Shown here: one piece after another, positions 34,939 to 44,901 of the stretch
Position numbering within the stretch: the stretch's first letter is position 1
How the letters are laid out: each line of letters opens with the position of its first letter
From: Niabella sp.
GTDB lineage: Bacteria > Bacteroidota > Bacteroidia > Chitinophagales > Chitinophagaceae
Length of the DNA stretch: 64,000 bases
Direction of reading: 5' to 3'
Assembly (NCBI GenBank): GCA_017744715.1
Contig: JAGIAT010000004.1
Span: forward strand, 471,612-535,611
Translations under genes and position numbers: made by a program
The notes under the pieces: model-generated
The model's database searches: none
What the model was told of the DNA's origin: nothing
What the model saw: the letters and a program-made list of their open reading frames with translations, nothing else

Positions 34939-36873
34939 TTACCAGCCTGTATTTTGTACCAGGTTTTTATTAATTCTTATTTCGCTGATCTGTATCGGCC
35001 AGAGATAATTGCGCAGGTCGAACCGCTGATTGAACATCAGCATGGGATTGTAATATGGAACGGCATCCTTTTGTGTAATGTCCCAGCCCCTTACAGGTCC
35101 ATTCAGTTCTACATGCGCTATTTTCCACCTGAGCAGATCCCAGAACCGCTGCCCTTCAAACATCAGCTCAATGCCGCGCTCCTGCTGAATAATGGCCCTC
35201 ATCCCCTGCTTGCTTTTAAACTTAACAGGATCTTTGGAATGCTGGCTCCAGGAATCTTCTACAGATTGCAACCCTGCCCTGGCTCTAACCAGGTCAACCC
35301 AATGGTACACATCTGCCCCCGGTCCCTGGGCTTCATTCAGCGCTTCGGCATAAAGCAGGTACAGGTCCGATAACCGGAGCTCCGGCCAGGGATATTGTAC
35401 GGTATTACTGGTAATGTTACCATCGGCCGCAACCGTTGTTTCAATATTGACCAGCTTTTTGGGATAATATCCGGTAATGGAGTAGTTGCTGATCCCCTGC
35501 CGGGCCGCTGTTTCACCCGCACGTCCCTTTACATACAATAAACCGGTAGCCGCATACACATTGTAATTATTGATCCAGTTACCAAACCAGATCCCCCGGT
35601 CAAAGCCCAGTGAAGCATAGAAACGCGGCTCCCTGTCGAAATTAAGCTTTACGGTTTCCTGCCCCTTCGCAATATAATACTGGTCGGCATCTCCTGCAGT
35701 TCGCAAGGCAAACCGATCGTTAAAATCCCATTCCGGATCCTCTGTAATGGGCACCCCGTTCTTCGAGTAAAACAGCTCCGCCATTTTGATGGTGGGCGCA
35801 ATGATACTTTTTGCATTGGAGGTGCTTGTAAAAGGCGCCAGGTTGGCCATTGAAAAACGCTGTATATCACCGGCACGACTGTCCGTATTGGGCCAGATCA
35901 CTTCGGGGTTATTGAATTTATTGGTTATTGCCGTGCGGATGTCCAGTTGTTTTTGTATGGTATCATTAATGGTATACCCCGTATTGCCCGGGAATGTAGA
36001 CAGGCTGTAGCCGTTTGCCGTACAAAATTCTATAGCATCTTTACAAGCATCTGCTGCGCGCACCCATTTAGCCGGGTCTTCCGTTTGCGGAAACAGCTGT
36101 CTGCCCTTGTTATCAACCAAAGACCCATAACTCGTGTTACCATTAAATAAAGGACTGGCTGCGGTAACGAGCACCTTGGCCTTTACAGCTTTCACTATAC
36201 ATTTGGTGATCCTGCCCAGCTCAGCATTTTCTGTTCCCGAAATCCGGTCCGGCATCAGATCACTTGCAGCGGCCTCGTCCAGGAGTGATACAATATAATT
36301 AATGCAGGAATCTACCGGCTCACGATACACTTTTACCTCTTCCGGTGAAGCGGAAATCGGAAGGTTCTCTTTTGTTAGCGGTATGGGACCATACATTCTG
36401 AAAAGGTAAAAGTGATAATACGCTTTCAAAAAGATTACTTCTGCTTTCCAGCGCTCCCGCTCATACTCATTCAGATCCGGTACTTTATCTACATTCTCCA
36501 AAAACGTATTGCATTTCCGGATAGCCTGGAAGAGTGCTGTACCGCGGGATGAACCTGCCCAGAAATTACCCAGCGGGTTATCTGCATTCTGCAGGCCCCG
36601 GGCAATATTATGATAGGTTGCATCCACATCCCTTATGGGATCCATGTACCATACCTCGTCTCCACTGTTAAATGCCGGGTTATCATTAAAAGAGGCATTT
36701 CCCGGAAGATAGGAAAAACACGAAAAAAGATACCGTTCTGCCGAGGTTCGTAAGGTAAATGCGCTTTCAATGGTTGCGATACTGTCCGGCACTACGTTCA
36801 GGTATTTTTTACAGGCCGAAAGCACGCTGATCAATACCAATAAGACTGTTGTATTTTTTATAACTCTACGCAT
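34939..36873 (-). CDS. SusD/RagB-like glycan-binding lipoprotein
   Basis: 644 residues, on the long side for SusD. Lipoprotein signal MRRVIKNTTVLLVLISVLSA followed by Cys21. Recognisable by 'YHFYLFRMYGPIPLTKENLP', 'LRLSDLYLLYAEALNEAQGP', and 'IIQQERGIELMFEGQRFWDL'. It partners the SusC starting at 40,074, whose stop codon is 9 bp upstream. It should bind plant glycan at the outer surface before import. Confidence 0.93.
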   Translation of the reverse strand: MRRVIKNTTVLLVLISVLSACKKYLNVVPDSIATIESAFTLRTSAERYLFSCFSYLPGNASFNDNPAFNSGDEVWYMDPIRDVDATYHNIARGLQNADNPLGNFWAGSSRGTALFQAIRKCNTFLENVDKVPDLNEYERERWKAEVIFLKAYYHFYLFRMYGPIPLTKENLPISASPEEVKVYREPVDSCINYIVSLLDEAAASDLMPDRISGTENAELGRITKCIVKAVKAKVLVTAASPLFNGNTSYGSLVDNKGRQLFPQTEDPAKWVRAADACKDAIEFCTANGYSLSTFPGNTGYTINDTIQKQLDIRTAITNKFNNPEVIWPNTDSRAGDIQRFSMANLAPFTSTSNAKSIIAPTIKMAELFYSKNGVPITEDPEWDFNDRFALRTAGDADQYYIAKGQETVKLNFDREPRFYASLGFDRGIWFGNWINNYNVYAATGLLYVKGRAGETAARQGISNYSITGYYPKKLVNIETTVAADGNITSNTVQYPWPELRLSDLYLLYAEALNEAQGPGADVYHWVDLVRARAGLQSVEDSWSQHSKDPVKFKSKQGMRAIIQQERGIELMFEGQRFWDLLRWKIAHVELNGPVRGWDITQKDAVPYYNPMLMFNQRFDLRNYLWPIQISEIRINKNLVQNTGW

Positions 36874-36882
36874 ACAAAAATT

Positions 36883-39800
36883 TTAAAATGAAGCATCAAT
36901 ACCAATAGTAAAGGTTTTCTGCAACGGATACCGTAACCCGTCGCCTCCCATTTCCACATCCCACAAATCAAACTTGCTAAAGGTGAAAAGGTTGCCGCCC
37001 GTAAAATAAATCCTCAGTTTTGTCATTTTTATTTTATTGGACAACCGTGGCGGAACTGTGTAAGCTCCCTGCAATTGCTTTAACCTCAGGAAAGACCCGT
37101 CGCGCATAAACCAGGTACTGGGTTGGTTATTATTTGCATTAGTGGTATAACTTAACCTTGGCCACAATGCATAAAGGTTCCGGTTCTCCTCAGACCAATG
37201 GTCATCTGCATACGCTTTTAAAAGCTGGTTTTTCAATTGCACATCAGCCGGGGCCGGATCATCAGAGCCATACCGGTAAGATATGAATGGCGCTGTAGAC
37301 TGCGGATTGATCCAGAACGAGCTTCTGGCAGAGCCTTGTGCAAAAAATGAAAACTCAAAATTTTTATAATTGCCGGACAAACCAAAACCATATACAATTT
37401 CCGGCGCTGTGGGAAATCCAATGGGCACCATATCATTCTGATTGATCACACCATCCCCGCTTACATCCCGGAATTTGATATCCCCGCCACGGGTTACGGT
37501 GCTGCCAAAAACCTGGCTGGGGGAGCTTCTCACCTCCTCATCATCTACAAAAAGGCGCTCCGCAATATAGCCCCAGCGCTGGTTAACCGGTTGCCCCTTA
37601 CGGTACAGCCATGGGTAAGGATACTCGGGTTCTTCATAAGCTTCAAACCGGTTTTTTGCATAGGTAAAATTCCCCATAAACTGAAGTCCCAGGTCGTTGG
37701 TTATTTTTTGATTGTAATTCATATTGATATCAATGGAGCGGGACCTTGCTTCCCCTACGTTTGCCTTGGGAGTGGCGCCTTCCAGCCCCATAGAAAGGGG
37801 AATGGACGCCCGGTCCATTAAGATATTATACCGGTGCTCAATAAAATACTCTGCTGTAATATCCAATTTACGGAAAAGGGTTGCCTCCAGGCCAAATGTT
37901 GAGTTACGGGCCGTTTCCCAGGTAATTTCGCTGTTGTTATAGCGAGACACAGAAATACCGTTTCTGGTATAGCCGCCATCTGTACCGAAACTAAACTTAT
38001 ACGCGTCATCATTCATGTTTACATTGGAAAGATAGAAGAACCGGTCTGAAGCACTTCCGATTTCGTCATTGCCTCCCAAACCGATATTGGCTCTTAACCG
38101 GAGTTTGGAAAATACATTCCGCAGCGGGGCAAAGAATGCTTCGTTAGAAACGGCCCATGCTACGCCGATGGAGGGAAAAAACCCAAAACGATGCGTTTTA
38201 TCAAACCGTTCGGATCCGTTATAGGCAAAATTCACTTCGGTATAATAGCGGCTGTCATAGGAGTAAGTACCTCTGCCTCCCAGTGTAATATTCCGTTTGG
38301 GCAGCGAACGCTGCAAGGTGGTTTCGTTTCCATTGGCATCATTCTGAATAATGAATAGCGCCATACCTGTTACATTGTGCTTTCCGAAGGTCCGGTTGTA
38401 GTTGGAGGCCAGCTCCCCGCGGAATGTGGAAAGCACGCTCTTACTGCCCGGTACAAAATCAATATAGTCGGAACCCGTTTCCGCGTTCAGGTCCCGCAGG
38501 ATAAATGAGTTTGAAAATTTATCATAACTGGCAGGCGTAACGTAAAAGGGTTTGTAGGCCCTGGTAACGGTAAAGTTGGCCCTGCGGTTGGTTGTCATCA
38601 TTCCGCGCAAGGACAACCCGGGTGTTACGATTGAGGAAAGGTCCTGGTTCAATTCAATCTGGGACCCCATTAAAGAGTTAGAGTATTGCTTATACCCTCT
38701 TGTCATGTCGGCATAAGGGTTAAAATAATTGCCCGTTTCAGCATTCCCGAAAAGTATATGGTTTACAAACCGGTGTGTTGAGTCGGGCTGATAATAAGGC
38801 CGGAACAATACGGGGCTGGTACGCATAATATTCATGTACATAGCCGCCCCTGAAGTGATGGGACCGGTATAGCCGTCAAAGGTTCCAAAAAGCCGCACCA
38901 TCGCCGAAGTGGTTTTGGTTACTTTAAGATTTACATTAGACCGGATGGTGTAGGTCTTTAAGCTGATATTTGTATTGAAGTTATTGCGATGGTCTACCTT
39001 CAGGTTACCATGATCCTGGTTCATGGATCCGGCAATATAATACGTGGCCACTCCCCCGCCACCGCTTAAGTTCATATTCAGGCGCTGGTTATTGGTGTTT
39101 TTTGTCAGCATTTCGTTCTGCCAGTCAACCGTTGGAAACATTTCCGGGTTTATACCGGAAATGGTGTTGTCGATTTTACTTTGAGCGTACGGCAATATGC
39201 CAAGCGGGTTCCGGGTTAACACCGCTTCATTTTCCAATTTCATATACGTGATGGGGTCGGCAATTTTAACCATCTTTGTAGGCTCTGAGATTGAATTCTC
39301 AAACCGTATATTGATTTTTGCCCGGCCTTCCTTCCCTTCCTTGGTTGTAATAAGGATTACACCGTTTGCACCCCGCGAACCATAAAGGGCATTGGCGGTG
39401 GCATCCTTCATGATCGAAAAGCTTGCGATATCATCCACATTGAGGCGGGCGAGCTCCGTTGTCGTGTATTCCATCCCATCGATAAGAATCAGCGGATCTT
39501 TCTTATATCCGAAAGTAGTAGCTCCGCGTACAAAAAATTCTGCATTATCTGCACCCGGTTCACCCGAGCGCTGATACGCAATAATTCCGGCAACCCTTCC
39601 TGCCAACGCCTGTGTAAGGTTGCTTGAGGGAATCTTAAGATCCTCGGGCCTTACGGTGGTTACCGAACCGATCACCGACGACTTCTTTTGTGTACCAAAA
39701 GCTACAACCACCACTTCGTCCATCTTGCTATGTGAGATTTTCAACGAAACATCGATCACAGACTGGCCCTTCACCGGCAATTCAACCGCGGTGTAGCCGT

Positions 39801-40074
39801 TCATTTCGAAAACAAGCACGGAATTATCCCCGGGCACATCCAGGATGTATTTTCCGTTTGCATCCGTTGTGGTGCCAATAGCTGTTTGGTCCTTTACATA
39901 AACGGTTGCTCCAAACAAAACGCCGGCAGAATCCGTTACAGTTCCCCGGACTTCTTTTTTACTTTTACCGGTTGCTTTTTGTTCCTGTGTATTTCCCTTC
40001 GGAGGCGCAATAAAAAGGGCTCCTAATAAAATCACAAGCAGGCAGGTTTTTGTTCTAATTTCTAACCAATTCAT
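36883..40074 (-). CDS. SusC-like TonB-dependent transporter
   Basis: The ATG at 40,074 (MNWLEIRTKTCLLVIL) is preferred to a TTG two codons upstream. About 1063 residues. Signal peptide; carboxypeptidase-regulatory-like domain (VRGTVTDSAGVLFGATVYVK); plug 'DEVVVVAFGTQKKSSVIGSV', 'FFVRGATTFGYKKDPLILIDG', 'NALYGSRGANGVILITTKEG'; barrel to a terminal F. No STN domain, so control is likely by the divergent AraC gene at 40,574. The canonical VVVGYG is VVVAFG here, a common variant. Confidence 0.95.
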   Translation of the reverse strand: MNWLEIRTKTCLLVILLGALFIAPPKGNTQEQKATGKSKKEVRGTVTDSAGVLFGATVYVKDQTAIGTTTDANGKYILDVPGDNSVLVFEMNGYTAVELPVKGQSVIDVSLKISHSKMDEVVVVAFGTQKKSSVIGSVTTVRPEDLKIPSSNLTQALAGRVAGIIAYQRSGEPGADNAEFFVRGATTFGYKKDPLILIDGMEYTTTELARLNVDDIASFSIMKDATANALYGSRGANGVILITTKEGKEGRAKINIRFENSISEPTKMVKIADPITYMKLENEAVLTRNPLGILPYAQSKIDNTISGINPEMFPTVDWQNEMLTKNTNNQRLNMNLSGGGGVATYYIAGSMNQDHGNLKVDHRNNFNTNISLKTYTIRSNVNLKVTKTTSAMVRLFGTFDGYTGPITSGAAMYMNIMRTSPVLFRPYYQPDSTHRFVNHILFGNAETGNYFNPYADMTRGYKQYSNSLMGSQIELNQDLSSIVTPGLSLRGMMTTNRRANFTVTRAYKPFYVTPASYDKFSNSFILRDLNAETGSDYIDFVPGSKSVLSTFRGELASNYNRTFGKHNVTGMALFIIQNDANGNETTLQRSLPKRNITLGGRGTYSYDSRYYTEVNFAYNGSERFDKTHRFGFFPSIGVAWAVSNEAFFAPLRNVFSKLRLRANIGLGGNDEIGSASDRFFYLSNVNMNDDAYKFSFGTDGGYTRNGISVSRYNNSEITWETARNSTFGLEATLFRKLDITAEYFIEHRYNILMDRASIPLSMGLEGATPKANVGEARSRSIDINMNYNQKITNDLGLQFMGNFTYAKNRFEAYEEPEYPYPWLYRKGQPVNQRWGYIAERLFVDDEEVRSSPSQVFGSTVTRGGDIKFRDVSGDGVINQNDMVPIGFPTAPEIVYGFGLSGNYKNFEFSFFAQGSARSSFWINPQSTAPFISYRYGSDDPAPADVQLKNQLLKAYADDHWSEENRNLYALWPRLSYTTNANNNQPSTWFMRDGSFLRLKQLQGAYTVPPRLSNKIKMTKLRIYFTGGNLFTFSKFDLWDVEMGGDGLRYPLQKTFTIGIDASF

Positions 40075-40478
40075 AAACAATTAAAATAAAATAATAAAAT
40101 GATCAGCAATTCATATAAAAACGTAGATCGATCTTAGCAGAGATGGCAAACGGGTAGTTCTCAACAATATTGTTTTAGCTTTAAATTGAACCTACGCAAT
40201 CGATACCGCAATATTAGACAGCAAAAACGACCAGGCAATTCGTTAAATTAACAAAATGCTAAACAATCTTAACATGCACTATCATGCGGAGTGTACGTTA
40301 CCGGATCAATGGAGATAAGGAACCGGCAATGCCCGACATAACCGGCTTCCGGCAGGATGAAGCATCTGCAAAAACGAAAATAAATACCTTCTTTACCAAC
40401 AGGAATTGCTTCCGCTGACCGGTTACCAAAGCAGACATCTGCACCCACCGGAAGGCATCCGTCAGCGTTCAGTTTTAC

Positions 40479-40499
40479 GCAAACGATTGCATAACTTTA
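40479..40499 (+). promoter_or_regulatory. Motif GCAAACGATT and -7-like element upstream of araC paralogue 1
   Basis: GCAAACGATT (40,479-40,488) is followed by TAACTTTA (40,492-40,499), close to TAnnTTTG. The same 10-mer occurs as an inverted pair upstream of the second AraC gene. The 499-bp gap 40,075-40,573 also has GCAAACGGGT (40,146-40,155) and two GCAAAAACGA stretches; no gene is seen in it. Confidence 0.5.
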
Positions 40500-40573
40500 T
40501 TTTACTATGGGAGTTGATCAATGTATTTTTATTACACTGCTTTAGATCGGTTGCTTTATAAAAATATCGTTAT

Positions 40574-41440
40574 ATGAAACCCCAAATACTTAAGGTTCCC
40601 ACCGAACCTCAAAGTTCGTTCAGTTTTAGAAAAGATTCTGTTCCTTATGTAAATAACAGGTGGCATCTGCATAAAGAGCTTGAACTTATTTACTTCAAAA
40701 AAGGAAAGGGCACTCAATACGTGGGCGATAATATTTCAACGTTCCGTGACGGCGACGTGGTGCTGGTAGGCCCGAATCTTCCGCACTACTGGCGATTTGC
40801 CGACTCATTTTTCGAGGATACCGCCAACACGGTTGATGTGCGGGTTGTGCATTTTTCACAGCATTTTTTAGGCAATCATTTTTTAGACCTGCCTGAAAAC
40901 TTCGAAATCAAAGAGCTGCTTGAACGCTCAAAACGAGGGCTGCAAATAAAGGGTAACGCGCGCAGCCAGATTGCCGCCCTGCTGGAACAGCTTTCGGAAG
41001 CAGAAGGCAGCCAGCGGATCTTATTGATGCTGAAAGCACTTACGATGATCTCTTCAGAACGGCAATGCAAAGCGCTATCTTCCGTTGGCTTTCGTCCCGA
41101 TTTCAGCTCCGCGGATGAACATGAGCGCTTACAGGCCGTTCTGGATTATTCGGCCAAACATTTCAAACGGAAAATTACCCTGGAAGAAATTGCAGACATC
41201 GCCAATATAAGCCCCAGCTCCTTTTGCAGATACTTTAAATCAAGAACCCGCAAAACATATTCCCGGTATCTGATTGAGCTTAGAGTAGGCCATGCATGCC
41301 GGCTGCTGATAGAGACCAACACCTGTTTAAAACGTTTATGTTTTGAAAGCGGCTTTAATAATTTCACCAGTTTTCATAAATATTTTAAAATCATTACCGG
41401 CCGCAGCCCGATCGTTTACCAGAAAGAATTTCTCGTATAA
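40574..41440 (+). CDS. AraC-family regulator (cupin plus double HTH)
   Basis: 288 residues. An N-terminal cupin sensor (NNRWHLHKELELIYFKKGKG ... GPNLPHYWRF) is followed by an AraC double HTH at about 192-285 (ITLEEIADIANISPSSFCRY, 'LRVGHACRLLIETNTCLKRL', 'CFESGFNNFTSFHKYFK'). The cytoplasmic cupin would sense a sugar. Divergent from the SusC/SusD operon and from the same family as the frameshifted gene at 57,035 (both begin MKPQ.LK). Likely regulates the GH36/SusCD locus, the sugar dehydrogenase genes downstream, or both. Confidence 0.9.
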   Translation: MKPQILKVPTEPQSSFSFRKDSVPYVNNRWHLHKELELIYFKKGKGTQYVGDNISTFRDGDVVLVGPNLPHYWRFADSFFEDTANTVDVRVVHFSQHFLGNHFLDLPENFEIKELLERSKRGLQIKGNARSQIAALLEQLSEAEGSQRILLMLKALTMISSERQCKALSSVGFRPDFSSADEHERLQAVLDYSAKHFKRKITLEEIADIANISPSSFCRYFKSRTRKTYSRYLIELRVGHACRLLIETNTCLKRLCFESGFNNFTSFHKYFKIITGRSPIVYQKEFLV

Positions 41441-41621
41441 AATCGCTTTGTTGAACCGGTTGATTGATGAACGTTTCCAGGGGCCCTTCCATTGGCCGCT
41501 CTCCGTTGCATGCGCGCCAAAATCAGTTACCAGAATGCTAATAAAGAATATTGCTGTTTTAATGAAAATACGCATATTCGTTCTCTGTTAAATCATATTA
41601 AATCTGCTAAACAATAGCTGT

Positions 41622-42881
41622 ATGCATAAGATAAAAACAATTTTAAAAGCAGGCGCCTGTATCCTTTTTTGGAGCAGCCTTAATTTAAATGCAGTTGGTC
41701 AGTCGCAAAACCCGGGGCTAAAACTTCCACCCGGTTTTTCCGCAAAAACGATTTTGGACAGCTCCGGTAAAGCACGGCACCTGGTGGTACTTCCAGGCGG
41801 ATTGATTTATGTAAAAATGGCCCGCCCCTGGAAAGGGAACGGGATCATGATCCTGAAGGAAAATGAAGCCGGAACCGCTTCGGTAACGGGAGGTTTTGGT
41901 AATTACGGGGGAACGGGGATCTACGTAAAAAACGGCTATTTATATGCATCCTCCAATGAAGCTGTTTTCCGATACAAACTAAACGAAAAGAATGAAGTGC
42001 TGAACCCCGATCAACCCGAACGCATCATTACCGGATTAAAAATGGGGCGCCAGCATGAAACCAAATCCATCGTGCTGGACAACGACAATAATATTTATGT
42101 AAACATTGGCTCTCCAAGTAATTCCTGCCAATTGCAGGATCGTCAACCGGGTTCAATGGGTGTTCCCGGCTGTCCTTTACTGGATTCCGCCGGCGGCATC
42201 TGGCAGTTTCGGGCAGATAAGGCCGATCAATCTTACGCACAGGGCGTACGATATGCTACAGGGTTAAGAAATGTAGTGGGCCTCGACTGGAACCAGCAAA
42301 ACAATACACTGTTTGTAACCCAGCACGGAAGAGACCAGCTGAACGATTTATTTCCGGCATTGTTTACCGCCAAACAGAACGCGGAGTTGCCGGCAGAATG
42401 TATGTATATGATCAAAAAAGGAGATAATGCCGGCTTCCCCTTTGCTTATTATGATCATCTTCAGCAGAAATATATGCAGGCCCCCGAATACGGAGGCGAC
42501 GGAAAAAAAGAAGCGGAGAAAAAATATTCAGCGCCGGTGGTTGCCTTTCCCGGGCATATGGCACCTAACGGGCTGCTATTTTATACCGGCACCCAGTTTC
42601 CTGAAAAATACAGGAACGGTGCCTTTGTGGCCTTCCATGGATCCTGGAACCGCACGCCTGAAAAGCAGGAGGGATACTATGTTGTTTTTGTTCCGTTTGC
42701 CGATGGCAAGCCCTCGGGTAACTGGGAAATCTTTGCCGATGGATTCTCCGGCGTGGCAGCCGTAATGTCGCCCCGGCAGGCAAAACATCGTCCCTGCGGA
42801 TTGGCCCAGGGACCGGATGGAGCTATTTACGTTACCGATGATGTGAAGGGCACTATTTATAAAATAGAATATAAAAAATAA
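41622..42881 (+). CDS. Sorbosone-dehydrogenase-like periplasmic sugar dehydrogenase
   Basis: 419 residues. Signal peptide about 1-26 (ends AVGQS). A six-bladed propeller of the soluble PQQ glucose/sorbosone dehydrogenase type: 'LKLPPGFSAKTILDS', 'GRQHETKSIVLDNDNNIYVN', 'YATGLRNVVGLDWNQQNNTLFVTQHGRDQL', given in parts YATGLRNVVGLDW and FVTQHGRDQL, 'HMAPNGLLFYTG', 'AFVAFHGSWNR', and 'HRPCGLAQGPDGAIYVTDD'. The family oxidises aldoses in the periplasm. A cytochrome c gene starts 1 bp after its stop and is the probable electron acceptor. Confidence 0.88.
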   Translation: MHKIKTILKAGACILFWSSLNLNAVGQSQNPGLKLPPGFSAKTILDSSGKARHLVVLPGGLIYVKMARPWKGNGIMILKENEAGTASVTGGFGNYGGTGIYVKNGYLYASSNEAVFRYKLNEKNEVLNPDQPERIITGLKMGRQHETKSIVLDNDNNIYVNIGSPSNSCQLQDRQPGSMGVPGCPLLDSAGGIWQFRADKADQSYAQGVRYATGLRNVVGLDWNQQNNTLFVTQHGRDQLNDLFPALFTAKQNAELPAECMYMIKKGDNAGFPFAYYDHLQQKYMQAPEYGGDGKKEAEKKYSAPVVAFPGHMAPNGLLFYTGTQFPEKYRNGAFVAFHGSWNRTPEKQEGYYVVFVPFADGKPSGNWEIFADGFSGVAAVMSPRQAKHRPCGLAQGPDGAIYVTDDVKGTIYKIEYKK

Positions 42882-42882
42882 A

Positions 42883-43341
42883 ATGCGAAAAATTTATACG
42901 CTTGCCTTTATACTTATCTCCCTGAATAGTTTTTCGCAGACGGCTAAAAAACCGGTTGCAAAAAAAACTGCAACGCCCGTTTCGGCAACAACCTTATCCA
43001 TAAACAGAGGGAAACTGGTATACCAGAAATTCTGCATATCCTGTCATCAGGCAGACGGGGGAGGCGTTCCGAATTTGAACCCGCCGTTAATTGGCACTTC
43101 GGGTGTTTTAGGTAATAAAAACAGGCTGGTTAAAATCGTAAAGAACGGGCTGCAGGAGCATGTGGAAATTGACGGAGAATTTTACTCCAATAATATGCCG
43201 CCCTTTAAGATGCTTACCGACCAGCAGGTAGCAGATGTTTTAACCTATATACGAAGAAGTTTTGGAAATAAGGCCACTCCTGTTTTAAGGAGCGAAGTAG
43301 CGCAATACTATGTAAAGGGCAAAACGCCGCAAAAGCGTTAA
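42883..43341 (+). CDS. Periplasmic c-type cytochrome
   Basis: 152 residues. Signal peptide about 1-19. The haem-binding CISCH (Cys51, Cys54, His55) is followed by 'GGGVPNLNPPLIGT' and the likely distal ligand Met105 (NNMPPFKML), with the closing helix 'LTDQQVADVLTYIRRSFGN'. A class I cytochrome c. It starts 1 bp after the sugar dehydrogenase stop, so the pair is translationally linked and probably passes electrons from sugar oxidation to the respiratory chain. Confidence 0.9.
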   Translation: MRKIYTLAFILISLNSFSQTAKKPVAKKTATPVSATTLSINRGKLVYQKFCISCHQADGGGVPNLNPPLIGTSGVLGNKNRLVKIVKNGLQEHVEIDGEFYSNNMPPFKMLTDQQVADVLTYIRRSFGNKATPVLRSEVAQYYVKGKTPQKR

Positions 43342-43353
43342 GGTTTGAGGCGC

Positions 43354-43380
43354 GCCGCATAAGCACTAAGAAACACAAGG
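43354..43380 (+). repeat. Single diverged copy of the 'GCC.CTGAGGCGCTGAAACAC' type repeat
   Basis: GCCGCATAAGCACTAAGAAA then CACAAGG resembles the opening of the units at 7,476-8,610. It lies right after the cytochrome c gene in an otherwise gene-free stretch (43,342-43,730). The match is partial, and open frames across it are artefacts. Confidence 0.35.
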
Positions 43381-43730
43381 AGTACATTACTTAGAGACTG
43401 CTGACTCAGTGAAGCGGTTTTTGCTTTACAACCAACCCTGAAAGCAAGCCGCAGATGCGCAGCTTTTTGAGTATCAAAACCCGAAAAACTTAGTTTATTT
43501 TTGATCAAAACGGTGGAGTGCTGTACACTTAAAGCACATCGCAAATAAGTTTGCAGCGGTTACAACGCCCTTTTCGTTGAGCCAAAGACCGCTGATTGGT
43601 AACTTAATCCCGCAACGTGGTATCTGCGGATCTGCAGCCATAACAACAGGGCGTTCGCAGTTAAACAGCAGGCCCTGCTTATTCTTCGCGCATCCCGCCT
43701 CCTGGTGCCTTGGTGGCGCTGATACAAAAA

Positions 43731-44870
43731 TCATCTCAGCAACGCTGTGGCACACCAAAGCAAGGGTGCCTGGCCGTGCAGGTCGCCGGTATTCCGCTTG
43801 CGATCCAGGTAATATTGGAGGTCGTTCTTCTTATTGGTTCCCTCGCAAACATCTGTTATATCATTATCGCTATTGATATAGGTAATCAATGCCAGCCAGG
43901 CTTTGCGTGCGGCGGGCGCATAGATCTTTTGATCCAGCCAGCCCTCTTTCACCCCGGTAATCAACGCACAGGTAAACATTCCCGTGCAGGAAGTTTCCTT
44001 CCAGGAGGCGGGGTTATCAATCAGCTGCCGCCACATGCCATCTTCTGCCTGGTATTGCAGGAGGGTTTTCATCATTTTCAGGTACCCTTTCATAATACGT
44101 GCGCGATTGGGATTGTTCCGGGGCAACGAACGCAGTAATTCGCTCATGCCAACCGCCATCCAGCCATCACCCCGCCCCCAGAAATAGGGAACGCCGGGTG
44201 CATGATAAAACAACCCGTTGGGCTGTTGTAAAGAATCCAGGTAAAAAACCATTTCATCGGCCGCCTTATCAATGTACATCCGGTTGCCGGTAGCACGATA
44301 CGCCTGGGTTTGAACGGCGGTTATCATAAACATGTCGTCTATCCACAGCCGGGTTTGCCAGCTGAGCCCCTTGTCATAAAACCGGTGTGAATCGGCTGTT
44401 ACCATTTTCCCTTCAGGAGCGTCCCACTGTTTATCGGCCATCTTTTTACCGATGGATAAATAACGCGGATCTTTTGTTTGCATATATAATTCAAAAGGAA
44501 CAGCGCCAAACACCGTACGATCTACATGATCCGGCGTGGGAATCAACGTATCCCTGCTGCCAAGCAATGGACTAAAACGGTCAACAAGTTGCCGGGTTAG
44601 TGCCTTGTTACCCGTTTCCTTTGCAAAAGTGAGTGCCCCGTACCAGGTGCAGGTTTCGGGATACGTAATTGACTTAGGAGGCCCGGGGCGGTTAAAATTG
44701 GTATGCGGTGTAGCTACAAATCGCGCGGCGATCCGGTCTCCTATTTCTTTTGGCGAGGCATTCTTTGGCCAGGATTTAAATGCCGCAATTTCAGAAGACT
44801 GCGCTGCCGCAGCTCCAACACCGGTGATCATTGCAAAAGCACCGGCCATCCATACATTAACTGATTTCAT
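43731..44870 (-). CDS. Unsaturated galacturonyl/rhamnogalacturonyl hydrolase, GH105 (GH88 clan)
   Basis: 379 residues with a signal peptide (about 1-23, AAAAQ). The (alpha/alpha)6 barrel contains 'LSWQTRLWIDDMFMI' with Asp178/Asp179 near the expected catalytic Asp, 'YFWGRGDGWMAVGMSELL', 'WRQLIDNPASWKETSCTGMF' and 'GVPYFWGRG'. These enzymes hydrate the unsaturated sugar left at the non-reducing end by pectin lyases and release it. It is the last gene of the pectin operon, 31 bp after susD. The length and motifs are normal. Confidence 0.9.
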   Translation of the reverse strand: MKSVNVWMAGAFAMITGVGAAAAQSSEIAAFKSWPKNASPKEIGDRIAARFVATPHTNFNRPGPPKSITYPETCTWYGALTFAKETGNKALTRQLVDRFSPLLGSRDTLIPTPDHVDRTVFGAVPFELYMQTKDPRYLSIGKKMADKQWDAPEGKMVTADSHRFYDKGLSWQTRLWIDDMFMITAVQTQAYRATGNRMYIDKAADEMVFYLDSLQQPNGLFYHAPGVPYFWGRGDGWMAVGMSELLRSLPRNNPNRARIMKGYLKMMKTLLQYQAEDGMWRQLIDNPASWKETSCTGMFTCALITGVKEGWLDQKIYAPAARKAWLALITYINSDNDITDVCEGTNKKNDLQYYLDRKRNTGDLHGQAPLLWCATALLR

Positions 44871-44901
44871 ATGATCATTTAACTATTTTTAAACGCGTTG
44901 C

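Noticed and set aside
43338..43758. Two small minus-strand open frames between cytochrome c and GH105
   Set aside because: The protein text (SLSNVLLVFLSAYAA) is the typical artefact of reading a 'cttgtgtttcttagtgc' repeat; the other has no support.
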